From Odontesthes bonariensis (Eukaryota > Chordata > Actinopteri > Atheriniformes > Atherinopsidae), in contig NC_134520.1 in the NCBI RefSeq assembly GCF_027942865.1, positions 35,846,688-35,910,687 on the forward strand: a stretch of 64,000 bases of DNA, written 5' to 3'. The position numbers and the translations under genes were made by a program. This document shows positions 1 to 11,075 of this stretch, one piece after another; the first letter of the stretch is position 1, and each line of letters starts with the position of its first letter. The notes below the pieces were generated by a model, which worked only from the letters and a program-made list of their open reading frames with translations, did not search any database and was not told the DNA's origin.

Positions 1-941
1 AAAAGTATTCATCCAAATAATTACTTGAGTAAGAGTAAAAAAGGTGAAAAAACTACTCGAGTACTGAGTAACTGTTGAGTAACGTGTGATTTATTTGTTA
101 ACACAAGCATTCAATCAGACAGACAAAAATACTAAATAATCATCTTTAGGCAAATTACAGTTCATCCAATTGATCAAATAAATTAAAATTAATTAATTAA
201 TTACAAAGTAGCTTAAATTAGAATAATCCAGGTAAAATCAAGAACTTTAATAAAACAATAAAAGAGACTTAGGAAATGTTTAAAACATATGTAACCCATA
301 TGTAACCTAAAAAACAAACATTCACCTATCCATGGGGGAAAAACGAGTTTAGGAAACTTAGCGCTACATGTTTCCTCAAGTTAGATGTTGAGTTTCTGCT
401 GAAATGTGCGTTTGTTTTGGTTGCCACAGAAGACACATAATGTAGCTGCTGTTTCTCACTCTTTGTAAGGTAAACATGCTTTCAGTATGAGGCCTCGTCT
501 GCGTCTTCATTTCCCACCGTTGGTTCTGACATTTTTCATCTGTTTCTTTCTTTGTTTGCTACGACTGCTAATGCTAAAGCTAACCCGTCCCGCCGCTGAG
601 ATCGAGTACGGTCACGTGACCAGACTGCACGGCTGCGTCTGATTGGTGGAACACAGTCAGGTGGTAGAGCCTTTGGCGGAAGTCTCTCTCTCTGTCAGAA
701 TAAAACATTAAAATGAGGCGTACGCGGGGGGATAAAAATAATGAGGCGTAGAATACCAAAGAGGTAAGAAGAAAAGTAACCAGCTCATTGTAGCCTAATG
801 TAGCGGAGTAAGAGGACAGTTTCTGCTGCACACATCTACTCAAGGAAAAGTAAAAAGTATAGAGATTTAAAACTACTCCTGGAAGTATAATGTTTTCAAA
901 AACTTACTCAAGTAAATGTAACTCGTTACTACCCACCTCTG
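1..941. mobile_element. hAT-like DNA element, right end only (left end outside window)
   Basis: The segment ends at 931-941 in the reverse complement of CAGAGGTGGGT, followed inward by a sequence reading GTAGTAACGAGTTACATTT on the minus strand. This is the CAGAGGTGGG-type terminus seen in many fish hAT elements. The start of the window, with similar 'actcgagtactgagtaac' wording, looks internal or near the other end. No transposase is visible. The 87-codon minus-strand frame at 580-843 has no recognisable domain. No target duplication can be checked because the left end is missing. Confidence 0.55.
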
Positions 942-1035
942 GTCCTAAATCAGATATCTGTATCTGGGTTTAAACGCATTTCCTTTGACTCTGTCCCGTA
1001 GACGCAGTGATGACGCTTCATCGGTTGTAGTCAGG

Positions 1036-2899
1036 ATGCAGATCCTGGTGGCCAAGCTGCTGGGCCTGCTGGGGCTGTTCGGCCTCATGCTGGCCGGGGT
1101 TCTGGTCCCAGTGCGGCTCCTGATGGTCGACTACGAGAAGGCTCACAGGTACCGGCGGGCGCTGTCTCTGTGCAACTCGTTCGGAGGAGGCGTGTTCCTC
1201 GCCACATGCTTCAACGCTCTGCTGCCCACCGTCAGAGACAAGGTAAACGCATTTATCGCCACCCGACCCGAGCAGCAGCCGGTCGGTCCATCACACAGAA
1301 ACATAAGAAACGGCCCGAAGAGACGCAGAGAAACTCCAACCAGGAAGATTAAAAGGAGATTCAAATGTAGACGAAGAAATACAGAAATAAATCGGTTTAA
1401 TCGCTAAAAAAATCTGTAACCTGAAGATAAAAAGCTGTTTAGCAAAGAAAAGATTCAGTCACAGAGTGATTAAATTAATTAAATTTTATTAAATTTTTCT
1501 TTTTCTTTTATTAAATGAATACATCGATGAGTAAACCTATAAATGGCAGATTATAATCAATATATTTGTCACTGCTCGGATAATTCTTTTATATTCACTG
1601 GATTTTATTGGATCAGAAAATATGATGAATAAAGAAGGAAATAAATGGATTTTTTTTTAATTATAAAAAATATTAAGTATTTTATTTATTTGTTCATTTT
1701 ATTTTTAATTATATTAAGTAATTAATTTATTTGTTCATTTTATTTTAAATTATATTAAGTAATTAATTTATTTGTTCATTTTATTTTAAATTATAAAACA
1801 TATTAAGTATTTAATTTATTTGTTCATTTTATTTTAAATTATAAAAAATATTAAGCAATTAATTTATTTGTTCATTTTTTTAAATTATAAAAAAACATTA
1901 AGTATTTCATTCATTTGTTTATTTTATTTTAAATTATAAAAAATATTAAGTATTTCATTCATTTATTTGTTCATTTTATTTTAAATTATAAAACAATATT
2001 AATTATTTAATTTATTTGTTTGTTTTATATTAAATTATAAAAAATATTAAGTATTAACTATTTGTTCATTTTATTCTGCATCTTTATTTGAAAAATTCTC
2101 ACTGCGAGATGTGAACCTAATCCCACCGCCTTTTCTGGTTTTGGTTTGGCGTCCTCAGGTGGACGCCGTGTTCCAGCGGCTGCAGATCAGCAGCGACTAT
2201 CCTCTGGCGGAGACGATGATGATGGTGGGCTTCTTCCTCACCGTCTTCGTGGAGCAGACCATCCTGACCTTCCGGAAGGAGAAGCCGTCCTTCATCGACC
2301 TGGAGACCTTCAACGCTGGCGGCTCTGAGGCCGGCAGCGACTCGGAGTACGACACGCCCTTCATCCCCGCGGCGCGCGGCTCTGCGGGCAGCGGCGGGCT
2401 GCACGGACACCATCACGGACACCTGAGCCCGGCCGAGCTGGCGGGGGCGGGGCCTCTGAGGCTGGCCAGCCTGGTCCTGGCTCTGTCGGCGCACTCGGTG
2501 TTCGAGGGCCTGGCGCTCGGCCTGCAGGAGGACGCCGCCAAGCTGGGCAGCCTCCTGCTGGGCGTGGCCGTGCACGAGACGCTCGCCGCCGTCGCCCTCG
2601 GCGTGAGCGTGGCCAAGGCGTCACTCGGCATGCGGGACGCCGCCAAGCTGGGCGTGACGGTCAGCCTGATGATCCCCCTGGGGACGCTGGTGGGGATGGG
2701 CATCGAGTCCACGCAGACGCTGGCGGGCGCCGTGGTGTCGCTGCTGCTGCAGGGACTCGCCGCCGGAACCTTCCTCTTCGTCACCTTCTTCGAGATCCTG
2801 TCCCGAGAGCTGGAGGACAAACGGGACCGGCTGCTCAAGGTGCTCTTCCTCATCCTGGGCTACGCCGCGCTCGCCGTGCTCGTCTTCATCAAGTGGTGA
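1036..2899 (+). CDS. slc39a3: Zinc transporter ZIP3 (SLC39A3), complete, two coding exons
   Basis: Coding exons are 1036-1242 (69 codons, donor AAG|gtaaac) and 2159-2899 (acceptor gtcctcag|GTGGAC), a phase-0 intron, giving 315 aa; human ZIP3, as recalled, is 314. ZIP proteins import zinc into the cytosol, mostly at the plasma membrane. Visible: an N-terminal membrane helix (about residues 3-27), the conserved SLCNSFGGGVFLATCFNALLP of helix 2 (broken here as SLCNSFGGGVFL + ATCFNALLP), FRKEKPSFIDLETFNAG in the variable loop, a histidine cluster HGHHHGH typical of the cytosolic zinc-sensing loop, then SAHSVFEGLALG (helix 4) and VAVHETLAAVALG (helix 5, HExxA metal site), ending in FIKW. The start ATG has A at -3. 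An acceptor-like 'cccgtag' at 1001 suggests an upstream non-coding exon. Exon 2 is very GC-rich against an AT-rich intron. Close similarity to ZIP3 rather than ZIP1 rests on the FIDLETFNAG and SAHSVFEGLALG blocks. Confidence 0.93.
1660..2080. repeat. AT-rich tandem repeat in slc39a3 intron
   Basis: About nine degenerate units of roughly 41-48 bp built on 'ttaagtaatt aatttatttg' and 'ttcattttattttaaatta' fill most of the intron between the two coding exons. Only A and T with a few G and C are used. No gene content is seen. Confidence 0.8.
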
Positions 2900-3130
2900 C
2901 GGACGGGAAACGCACAGAGGCGGGTCGCTGGCTGCAGACACACCGGATCAGGTGACTCACAGCGGTTTAGTCCAACCTGAAATATTTATACGCTAGTTTA
3001 AACATATGTTTAGGAACATGTGTTTTATAAAATACTGTCAAAAGAACCTTTTTGTTGGAAATTAAAGTCCAGAATTTGGCTTCGACCCGACTGTCGGAAA
3101 AAGGAATTTCTCTCTAAATGAACTTATTTT
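2900..3130 (+). other. slc39a3 3' UTR with ATTAAA signal
   Basis: Sequence directly after the slc39a3 stop. A polyadenylation-type ATTAAA lies at 3061-3066, about 160 nt after the stop. A second candidate, AATAAA, is at 4163-4168. The segment 2927-3123 is repeated downstream at about 3525-3742. Confidence 0.5.
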
Positions 3131-3423
3131 GCATCTTTATTGGAAAAATTCTTACAGATCTTTTTCCATCGTTTGTTCCTCATGCAAACTGGACAGAATT
3201 TTTTTTTTTTTTTTCTAATTATTTATTTCAATCTTACAGCATTTTATGATATAAAATATCTAAATCAATAATTCAGATTAAAGTTTAAATCACAAAGTAA
3301 GTAAGAATCATTCGTTTAATCCTGGAACATCTCGCCGTGGTGGCCCCACGTCCCCCTGCAGCTGACCCTCGGACCCTCGCCTTCCCTACATTTGATCTTT
3401 CCGTGTCAGAAGGGAAAAGAATC

Positions 3424-3742
3424 TAACCCTAATCCCACCACCTCTTCTGGTTTTGGTTTGGCGTCCTCAGCTGGGCGCCGTGTTCCAGCTGCAGATCAGC
3501 GGCGACTCTTTGGGCTGACTAACGGACCGCTGGCTGCAGAAACACCGGATCAGGTGACTCCTCGTGTCCTCGCAGATGTTTAGTCCAACCTGAAATATTT
3601 ATACGCTGCTCAGAAACACTGAACACGAGTTTAGGAACATGTGTTTTATAAAATCCTGTCAAAGTAACCTTTTTTTTTTGGAGATTAAAGTCCAGAATTT
3701 GGCTTCGACCCGTCTGTCGGAAAGGAATTTCTCTCTAAATGA
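3424..3742 (+). pseudogene. Partial, internally deleted copy of slc39a3 exon 2 and 3' UTR
   Basis: The first part (3424 to about 3515) copies the end of the slc39a3 intron, the acceptor gcgtcctcag and the first 35 or so coding bases of exon 2. It then jumps to the 3' UTR: from about 3525 it matches 2927-3123, including 'ctggctgcaga..caccggatcaggtgac' and 'aaagtccagaatttggctt'. Nearly all of exon 2 is missing, so it cannot encode a transporter. It lies about 0.5 kb downstream of the gene in the same direction. Confidence 0.8.
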
Positions 3743-3837
3743 ACATCCTTCGTCCATATTATGCTCAACATTGAAGACGTCTGTCAGTGTCTGTGCTGAC
3801 TCATCCGGGGAATCCTGGACTTGTTTCCTTTGTTCCT

Positions 3838-3877
3838 GAAGATGTTTCACCTTTCATCCAAAAGGTGAAACATCTTC
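3838..3877. repeat. Perfect 17-bp hairpin
   Basis: GAAGATGTTTCACCTTT at 3838-3854 and its exact reverse complement at 3861-3877 enclose a 6-base loop. This hairpin wording recurs widely in fish genomes from memory. Here it is a single copy between slc39a3 and the LINE region. Confidence 0.85.
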
Positions 3878-4447
3878 AGTTCTTCAGAAACCAAGAAAAG
3901 AAGTTTGGCTTTGTCCTGCCTCAGAGATCGGCTCCAGTTGCCGGTTCGTGTTGGATATTTAAGCCGTTAATGAGTTTTTCTGTGGGTGTTTATGAAGCTT
4001 TAATCTCCCCAAAAATACACTGGAGTCTTTTCTGTGACGACCTGAAGGTCGTTGAGCATCAACTTGCCGTTTGTTCTTATTTATTTTCACGATGACTTCT
4101 TTATCAGATTTGTATTTATGATGGTTTATGTTTCTAGAGGTGATTTTAGTTTTGTTAGCTGGAATAAAACTGATCCTAAACAGATTCTGGGTGTTTTTGT
4201 TTCATGGAAATAAGGAATTTAAATGTATTTATACAGCACAATACACCAAAAAGGTCAAATGAAAGTGCTTTGCAGTGAACATAAACGCATCAAATAAATT
4301 ACAAAAGTAAAACGGAGAGAAAAATACAGCGAAGGGAAAGTTATTAAAGTCCGAATCCTAAAATTAAATGCAGCGTCCTCAGGTTTGAGTTAAAAGAAGA
4401 AGAGTTGGATCATCTGTTAGACAGCAGGAAATACTCTGTTCCTGCGC

Positions 4448-4601
4448 CCGCCAACTAGCCGGACTAACTTCATCAACACCAAAACGAGGCTGGAACTCGG
4501 CTCACAGGACGCAGCAGGGGGTAAGAAGATGTTCATAAATGATGTTGCTGATATGGGATGTCATACAGCTTCTTGTCAAAAGAGGCGAACTATCCCTTTA
4601 A
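4448..4601. mobile_element. Truncated right arm of TTAA-flanked long-TIR element
   Basis: The arm 'gccaactagccggactaac' through 'gaggcgaactatccc' ending in TTAA (4598-4601) matches the right arms of the complete elements at 44296-44986 and 60446-61415. The left arm and core are absent. Confidence 0.7.
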
Positions 4602-5800
4602 TGAGTGTTTGTGAGGGATTATAACTCCCAGGTGATGCGGTGATGTAGATCTGTGTGTCGTCCACCGCTGTGGGAGCATGTTTAGTTCCTTTGTGTAATG
4701 CTGAGGTAAATGATGAATAAAAGAGGCCCCAGAATGAAACCCTGAGGAACTCCACCTGATGTTTTTGTCTGATCAGATGTGTGATCACCTGAAGACAGAA
4801 AATAGTCTCTGTTTGTGTTTAATATGATGCTTTTTAATGACTTTAACAGGACGAGTCTCAGTGCTCAGAGTTAGTTTAGCTTTTTCTAGGACATTACCTA
4901 AAATGGGAATGTTTGATATCGGCCTGGAATCATTCTTTGGGTGAGGGGTCCGGCTTGATGTTTTGCCGTTTTAAGGGTGTCTCAGATGTTTTATAATGTT
5001 TTTAAAAGACCGCTATGGGAGCATGTTTAGTTCCTTTGTGTAATCTGAGTCTGCTTGAGCAGGTAAATGATGAATAAACGAGGCCCCAGAATGAAGCCCT
5101 GAGGAACTCCACGTGACACAAAGTAATCTGTTCAATAAGATTTAAACCAGTTTAGTTCTCAAGTGTGTGATCTGAGTCGGTTGGAGCAGGTAAATGATGA
5201 ATAAAAGAGGCCCCAGAATGAAACCCTGAGGAACTCCACGTGACACAAAGTAATCTGTCTGTTAAATAAGATTTAAACTAGTTCAGTTCTGCAGGTTGTA
5301 AGTGTGTGATCTGAGTCAGTTGGAGCAGGTAAATGATGAATAAAAGAGGTCCCAGAATGAAACCCTGAGGAACTCCACCTGCTGTTTTTGTCTGATCAGA
5401 TGTGTGATCACCTGAAGACACAAAGTAGTCTCTGTTTGTGTTTAATATGATGTTTTTTAATGACTTTAACAGGACGAGTCTCAGTGCTCAGAGTTAGTTT
5501 AGCTTTTTCTAGGACTTTACCTAAAATGGGAATGTTTGATATGGGCCTGGAATCATTCTTTGGGTGAGGGGTCCGGCTTGATGTTTTGCCATTTTAAGGG
5601 TGTCTCAGATGTTTTATAATGTTTTTAAAAGACCGCTATGGGAGCATGTTTAGTTCCTTTGTGTAATCTGAGTTGGTATGAGCAGGTAAATGATGAATAA
5701 ACGAGGTCCCAGAATGAAACCCTGAGGAACTCCACCTGCTGTTTTTGTCTGATCAAATGTGTGATCACCTGAAGACACATAGTAGTCTCTGTCTTTTATT
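4602..5800 (-). mobile_element. L2-like LINE reverse transcriptase fragments, tandemly duplicated
   Basis: On the minus strand, several copies encode GVPQGFILGPLLFIIYL and, in the first, DDTQIYIT. These are the RT finger/palm motif and the [YA]DD catalytic block of L2/jockey-type LINEs. The pieces at about 4610-4800, 5020-5130, 5150-5260, 5300-5440 and 5650-5790 are near-identical to each other and separated by shared spacer ('gggaatgtttgatat'). This indicates tandem duplication of a short RT fragment rather than five insertions. All are frameshifted relics. Confidence 0.7.
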
Positions 5801-5979
5801 TTGTTGCTTTAAACTCTTTTTGAAATTTCAGGAATGTTTATTTGTGGAAATTGACCACAATGACATTTTAAAGGAGCTCCTCAGGTTAATTAAACCAGGT
5901 TATTAAATCAATATATCCTGATTTAATAACCTGTATGGTTTATTAAACCAGGTTAATTCAGAACAGAAGTCTGGTTATT

Positions 5980-6590
5980 GTTGGGCAAAAAGGTTAAAGG
6001 TGGAGGAACCGCTTCTCCAAATCCAAGCAGAGCGAAGGCCTAATCTTTCCCAGAACAGCACGCTATCCTCTGCCAGCTTGAAGTTGTTCAACTGAAACTT
6101 TTCTCCAGAAGCTTCAGAAACTGACCCAGTTCAGCCCTGAAAACTCGGGGCATGTGTTCCAGGTGCAGCCTGGAGGACACGGAGGTAAAAGTGTGCCAAA
6201 AATCATCATTTTGGATTAAATTTAACCAGAAGAAAAGTATTAATCAGTGAGGATAGTAAGTGTAAAGATAAGAATCTGGATGGAAAAAGGTCATGTGGAC
6301 CGATGAGTCTGGGTGCAGCTCCCATCATGCTTTGCTTCTACTGCACCAACCCATGGAGGTGGAGTTATGACCTGAGGTTGCTTCAGTCGGCCAGGTGGAG
6401 GTTCTGCAACGTAATGAGGTCGGCTGATTCCCGAATATGTTTTCAGGCTCAAAACTAAAGGAGACCAGAGTCCAAACCTGAACCCTGCTGAGGACCTCTG
6501 GGATGCTTTGGGTTAGAATTTAAGTAGCAGTCCGACTCTCCGTCATTAAAACCAGATGTTGGAGAAAAAATGGTTCAACTCTGGACTGAA
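5980..6590 (+). mobile_element. Tc1/mariner transposase relic
   Basis: Plus-strand translation gives scattered mariner blocks: 'tggaccgatgagtc' (W-T-D-E-S, first catalytic region) near 6298 and 'cctgaaccctgctgaggacc' (P-E-P-C/L-N-P-A-E-D type, third catalytic region) near 6476. The sequence between them is full of frameshifts and stops. Confidence 0.55.
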
Positions 6591-6719
6591 ATGAATGTTT
6601 GGGCTGGGCAACGATTAAAATGTTTAATCTAATTAATCACATGATTTCCCTGATTAATCACGATTAATCGCATTTGTACGCAGAATCCAAAAGTAGCGTA
6701 TAGCTTTTAGCATTTAGCT

Positions 6720-7025
6720 TTATTTGAAATGTGCTGCCATATGAATGAAAGTGCCATAACATTTGTTGTGCAAACACACTTTTAACATCAGCATCTTTCT
6801 GTAGTTTTTATGTAGAAGCCTCGCTCCACTGTCTGTTTCCTTGAATGACTTGCTGCTATCAGTTGTGTGTTTTGCCTTTAAGTGATATTTTAGACTGGAA
6901 CTACTACGCTGAGAAGACAATTCAACTTGGCAGAGTTTACAGATGACTTTGGTTCTGTCGACTCCGCCGTCTGGAAGAACTTTAACATGAAAATGGCCGA
7001 GTAAAAGTTCCGTACCCTTCTCCAT
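6720..7025 (-). CDS. Lone BED zinc finger protein of hAT element (101 aa)
   Basis: The frame starts [15 protein letters not shown] and has [11 protein letters not shown], then LKYHLKAKH: Cys-x2-Cys followed by His-x4-His, the metal ligands of a BED finger. BED fingers bind DNA at the N terminus of hAT transposases. Here the frame stops about 40 residues after the finger and nothing resembling the RNase-H-like catalytic domain follows. Nearly identical frames occur at 10775-11023, 20727-21032, 32967-33272, 33848-34168, 36266-36571 and 62195-62458. One residue distinguishes this copy: CKLC instead of CKHC, shared with 36266-36571. Whether it is ever translated cannot be told from sequence. Confidence 0.6.
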   Translation of the reverse strand: MEKGTELLLGHFHVKVLPDGGVDRTKVICKLCQVELSSQRSSSSLKYHLKAKHTTDSSKSFKETDSGARLLHKNYRKMLMLKVCLHNKCYGTFIHMAAHFK

Positions 7026-7077
7026 GTTTGGTGGATCCGCCGATTACTTTCTTTTCCTGTTCCACAGCAGACAGCAG

Positions 7078-7731
7078 CAGACTTTTACAAAATAAAAGCC
7101 TGTGAGCAGCAGACTTTTACAGAATAAAAGCCTGTGAGCAACAGACTTTTACAAAATAAAAGCCTGTGAGCAAAAGACTTTTACAGAATAAAAGCCTGTG
7201 AGCAACAGACTTTTACAAAATAAAAGCCTGTGAGCAACAGACTTTTACAAAATAAAAGCCTGTGAGCAACAGACTTTTACAAAATAAAAGCCTGTGAGCA
7301 GCAGACTTTTACAGAATAAAAGCCTGTAACAGACTTTTACAAAATAAAAGCCTGTGAGCAACAGACTTTTACAAAATAAAAGCCTGTGAGCAACAGACTT
7401 TTACAAAATAAAAGCCTGTGAGCAACAGACTTTTACAAAATAAAAGCCTGTGAGCAGCAGACTTTTACAAAATAAAAGTCTGTGAGCAACAGACTTTTAC
7501 AAAATAAAAGCCTGTGAGCGACATACTTTTACAAAATAAAAGCCTGTGAGCGACAGACTTTTACAAAATAAAAGCCTGTGAGTAACAGACTTTTACAAAA
7601 TAAAAGCCTGTGAGCAACAGACTTTTACAAAATAAAAGCCTGTGAGTAACAGACTTTTACAAAATAAAAGTCTGTGAGCAACAGACTTTTACAAAATAAA
7701 AGCCTGTGAGCAGCAGACTTTTACAAAAAAA
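7078..7731. repeat. 32-bp minisatellite inside hAT copy 1 (about 20 units)
   Basis: Units of CAGACTTTTACAAAATAAAA then GCCTGTGAGCAA. The unit has an internal near-palindrome CTTTTACAAAATAAAAG. Single-base variants (cagc/caac, gaataaa/aaataaa) are scattered through the array. Confidence 0.95.
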
Positions 7732-7802
7732 AAAATTGCATTAATGGGCGATAAAATATTTATCGGCGTTAAATAATTAACGAGTTAACTCTTCCAGCCC
7801 TA

Positions 7803-8490
7803 GTTGTGACATTGTCCAAGCTCATTAAAACCTCAGAGAATATAAAGCTAAAGTCCGTTTATTTATCGAAGTGGGGCTTTGATGTGGCCCGGCAGCGTAT
7901 GAAGAAGCAGCTCAGGACTTTCCAACAGTTCTGCAGGTCAGCTGCGGGTCACATAATCCGTCCAACGCTGCCTGTGACTACGCCACTCAGAGCTGGATGC
8001 TCATTGGTTGGCAGGATAATCTTTCAGAAGCTTCCAGAGCCACAGTGTAACTGTGAAACTGAGCTCCTGCCCGTCGGTTTTCCCCAATCATGTTTGACCC
8101 CTGCTTTAACGTGACGCTTCCTGCTCCTCGGCTTCATCTGGCAGCGCGTCAGAACCAGCCAACAGCAGTGATTGGATTAGCATAGATGCACCTGAGTTTG
8201 GTTGTTTGTTGACATAGTTTAGAGAAAGCGCTGGCAAATCCCAGTGGCAGGACCAGGGCCCCTGCAGGCTACTGCTTTAATCCCACAGTCAAGGTCGGCT
8301 GTAATGTGATCAATCAGAGCCCAATCTGCAGATTAAAGGCAGAACTCGGCTGCATTTTGATGCTTCCCGTTAGAACGATTCTACGAACTCTGAGGCTGGA
8401 TTGGTTGTTGGTTTTGTGTCCAATTGAAGATGATGTTTTTCAGAACTTTTCCTCCCCGCCTTTAGAAAGAACATCTGACATTTATTAAAG
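7803..8490. other. Intergenic, no gene recognised
   Basis: The open frames at 7806-8114 (+) and 8306-8488 (+) have no domain I recognise and no splice-supported neighbours. The stretch lies between a hAT copy and a minisatellite and is likely old repeat or unique spacer. Confidence 0.4.
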
Positions 8491-8499
8491 GTGACATAT

Positions 8500-9603
8500 T
8501 GTATAAAACTCCTTCCTGTTCCTGGGAGCATATATCAGGGCGTCTGAGGTGTAAACTCCTTCTTCCTGTTCTTGGGAGCATATATCGGGGCGTCTGAGGT
8601 GTAAAACTCCTTCTTCCTGTTCCTGGGAGCATATATCAGGGCGTCTGAGGTGTAAAACTCCTTCTTCCTGTTCCTGGGAGCATATATCAGGGCGTCTGAG
8701 GTGTAAAACTCCTTCTTCCTGTTCCTGGGAGAACATATCAGGGCGTCTGAGGTGTAAAACTCCTTCTTCCTGTTCCTGGGAGCATATATCGGGGCGTCTG
8801 AGGTGTAAAACTCCTTCTTCCTGTTCCTGGGAGCATATGTCAGGGCGTCTGAGATGTAAAACTCCTTCTTCCTGTTCCTGGGAGCATATATCGGGGCGTC
8901 TGAGGTGTAAAACTCCTTCTTCCTGTTCCTGGGAGAACATATCAGGGCGTCTGAGGTGTAAAACTCCTTCTTCCTGTTCCTGGGAGAACATATCAGGGCG
9001 TCTGAGGTGTAAAACTCCTTCTTCCTGTTCCTGGGAGCATATATCGGGGCGTCTGAGGTGTAAAACTCCTTCTTCCTGTTCCTGGGAGAACATATCAGGG
9101 CGTCTGAGGTGTAAAACTCCTTCTTCCTGTTCCTGGGAGAACATATCAGGGCGTCTGAGGTGTAAAACTCCTTCTTCCTGTTCCTGGGAGCATATATCGG
9201 GGCGTCTGAGGTGTAAAACTCCTTCTTCCTGTTCCTGGGAGAACATATCAGGGCGTCTGAGGTGTAAAACTCCTTCTTCCTGTTCCTAGGAGCATATATC
9301 AGGGCGTCTGAGGTGTAAAACTCCTTCTTCCTGTTCCTGGGAGCATATATCAGGGCGTCTGAGGTGTAAAACTCCTTCTTCCTGTTCCTGGGAGCATATA
9401 TCAGGGCGTCTGAGGTGTAAAACTCCTTCTTCCTGTTCCTGGGAACATATATCAGGGCGTCCGAGGTGTAAAACTCCTTCTTCCTGTTCCTAGGAGCATA
9501 TATCAGGGCGTCTGAGGTGTAAAACTCCTTCTTCCTGTTCCTGGGAGCATATATCAGGGCGTCTGAGGTGTAAAACTCCTTCTTCCTGTTCCTGGGAGCA
9601 TCA
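8500..9603. repeat. 51-bp minisatellite (about 21 units)
   Basis: Unit: GAGCATATATCAGGGCGTCT, then GAGGTGTAAAACTCCTTCTT, then CCTGTTCCTGG. Variants (gaacatatc/gcatatatc; cagggcg/cggggcg) recur in a pattern that suggests blocks of two or three units were amplified together between about 8700 and 9290. Because 51 is divisible by three, several frames stay open through the array (8485-9246, 8535-9680, 8837-9289). These are by-products of the period and not genes. Confidence 0.95.
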
Positions 9604-10240
9604 GGCATGTAGAAATCCAATCCAATATATGCTCCCAGCATGTAGAAAAAAAAGGTACATATATGTACTTTTAGGTCCAATAATTAACCCTAGGGGGTAC
9701 ATTAGTATAGATTGTACCTCAGGGGATAAAAAAGGACTCGTACTGTACCCCTATTTCTGAGTGCATTGAAAATGATCCAGCGTGCACCACGGGGGTACCG
9801 CAAGGATCTGTTGTGGGGCCGCTACTGTTCAGCCTAAATATCAACGACTTCCCATCCCAGCGCTTCTATGTTTAAATGAATAATGACCCAGTGTAATACG
9901 TGATGTGCTGCTGTGAGTTTTACCACCTGATAAGGGGTCAGATGGTTTTATTCTGGGATGTTCTGAGGACAGTATCATGTTGGGTGAACGGGAAGGTCAG
10001 CTGAGTTGACGAACTTCCTCATCGAGTAACTGACACACCACCTTTTAATCAGTCCGACCTATTGTCACATCTGATATTTCACCCGAGTTTAGTGAAACGA
10101 TACGAGGGAGAAACAGTTTGAACGCCAACAGGATGTCGTTACCTCAAAAAGCAGGTTTAACGACATATCATGTTTCATGTAAATGTTATCAGAGCCCTCG
10201 CTGCTGCGTTGCTGTATCACCTGAATATTTGGACACATCA
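9604..10240 (+). mobile_element. Repeat debris including a LINE RT motif
   Basis: 9640-9765 holds a 'ggtacatatatgtac' palindromic fish repeat. 9795-9862 translates on the plus strand to TGVPQGSVVGPLLFSLNI, the conserved RT block of non-LTR retrotransposons, with no further RT domains. Nothing is recognised in 9870-10240. Confidence 0.55.
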
Positions 10241-10415
10241 GTCAGCTTTTTAATTGGCTTTTAACCCAGCATGAGACTCTGTTTCTGTTATTGTTTTCAT
10301 TGTTTTAATATTGTTTTATGCCTTGTATTTTGTGTTGTACAGCACTTTGTTTCAGCCACGGCTGTGTTAAAAGGCTATATAAATTGAGTTGAGTTGAGTT
10401 TTGTGAGGAGGAAGT
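10240..10415 (+). mobile_element. LINE/SINE 3' tail ('acagcactttgtttcagcc' type)
   Basis: The sequence 'gtgttgtacagcactttg' through 'ggctatataaattgagttga' matches, in reverse, 32380-32560. The shared tail with 'gcactttg..tataaa' is typical of L2-like 3' ends in fish. Confidence 0.55.
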
Positions 10416-10774
10416 CATTCTTTCTGTTAATCTTCAGTTTCGTAACGACTGTGTGAAAGAGAGAGAGGAAGTGAAAGTATTTCAAGTTCTTTTATTCAGT
10501 CAAAACAGGACCAACAACCTGATTCTCTCAAAGTCAAAGTCGGCTTTATTTTCAATGCTACGATACATCCACAGACGCACTGAAAATTTAAATTTCTGAA
10601 GTTTACAAGTGCATAAGCAGCCCTGCGGCAGGAGGCGGAGCCTCTGAACCCTTCCCTGAGTTTGTTCCTTTAAGAAGAAGACAGACAGAAGCCGTCGGAC
10701 AGATTCGCCCTCTGAAGGAGTCGGGTAAGTCACTATATTTACTGACTCACAGGTTCACCTGATGCACATCTGTG

Positions 10775-11023
10775 TCAGGTGACCCTCAGCATCTTTCTGT
10801 AGTTTTTATGTAGAAGCCTCGCTCCACTGTCTGTTTCCTTGAATGACTTGCTGCTATCAGTTGTGTGTTTTGCCTTTAAGTGATATTTTAGACTGGAACT
10901 ACTACGCTGAGAAGACAATTCAACTTGGCAGTGTTTACAGATGACTTTGGTTCTGTCGACTCCGCCGTCTGGAAGAACTTTAAAATGAAAATTTCCGAGT
11001 AAAAGTTCCGTACCCTTCTCCAT
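10775..11023 (-). pseudogene. BED finger frame of hAT copy 2, 3'-truncated
   Basis: It starts [15 protein letters not shown] and keeps CKHC and HLKAKH. The last 20 or so codons are lost at the element break, where it runs into unrelated sequence (MLRVT-stop). Confidence 0.65.
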
Positions 11024-11075
11024 GTTTGGTGGATCCGCCGATTACTTTCTTTTCCTGTTCCACAGCAGACAGCAG

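Larger units (their letters stand above)
6600..7802 (-). mobile_element. BED-finger hAT element, copy 1
   Basis: The termini read tGGGCTGGGCAACGATT at the left and the complement of TAGGGCTGGaAGAGTTAAC at the right (7791-7802). The order is TIR, BED reading frame on the minus strand (6720-7025), a long 32-bp minisatellite (7078-7731), then AT-rich subterminal sequence with TTAACGAGTTAAC. No transposase catalytic core is present. The flanking 8-mers do not match, so the target duplication has decayed or an end has been rearranged. Confidence 0.8.

Noticed and set aside
2117..2941. Several long frames overlapping slc39a3 exon 2 in other frames
   Set aside because: Shadows of a GC-rich coding exon; no independent domain.
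7078..7731. Regular 32-bp repeats as a CRISPR array
   Set aside because: The units are contiguous with no unique spacers, and the genome is animal.
8485..9680. 253- and 381-codon frames as genes
   Set aside because: By-products of a 51-bp stop-poor tandem repeat; overlapping frames on both strands are equally open.
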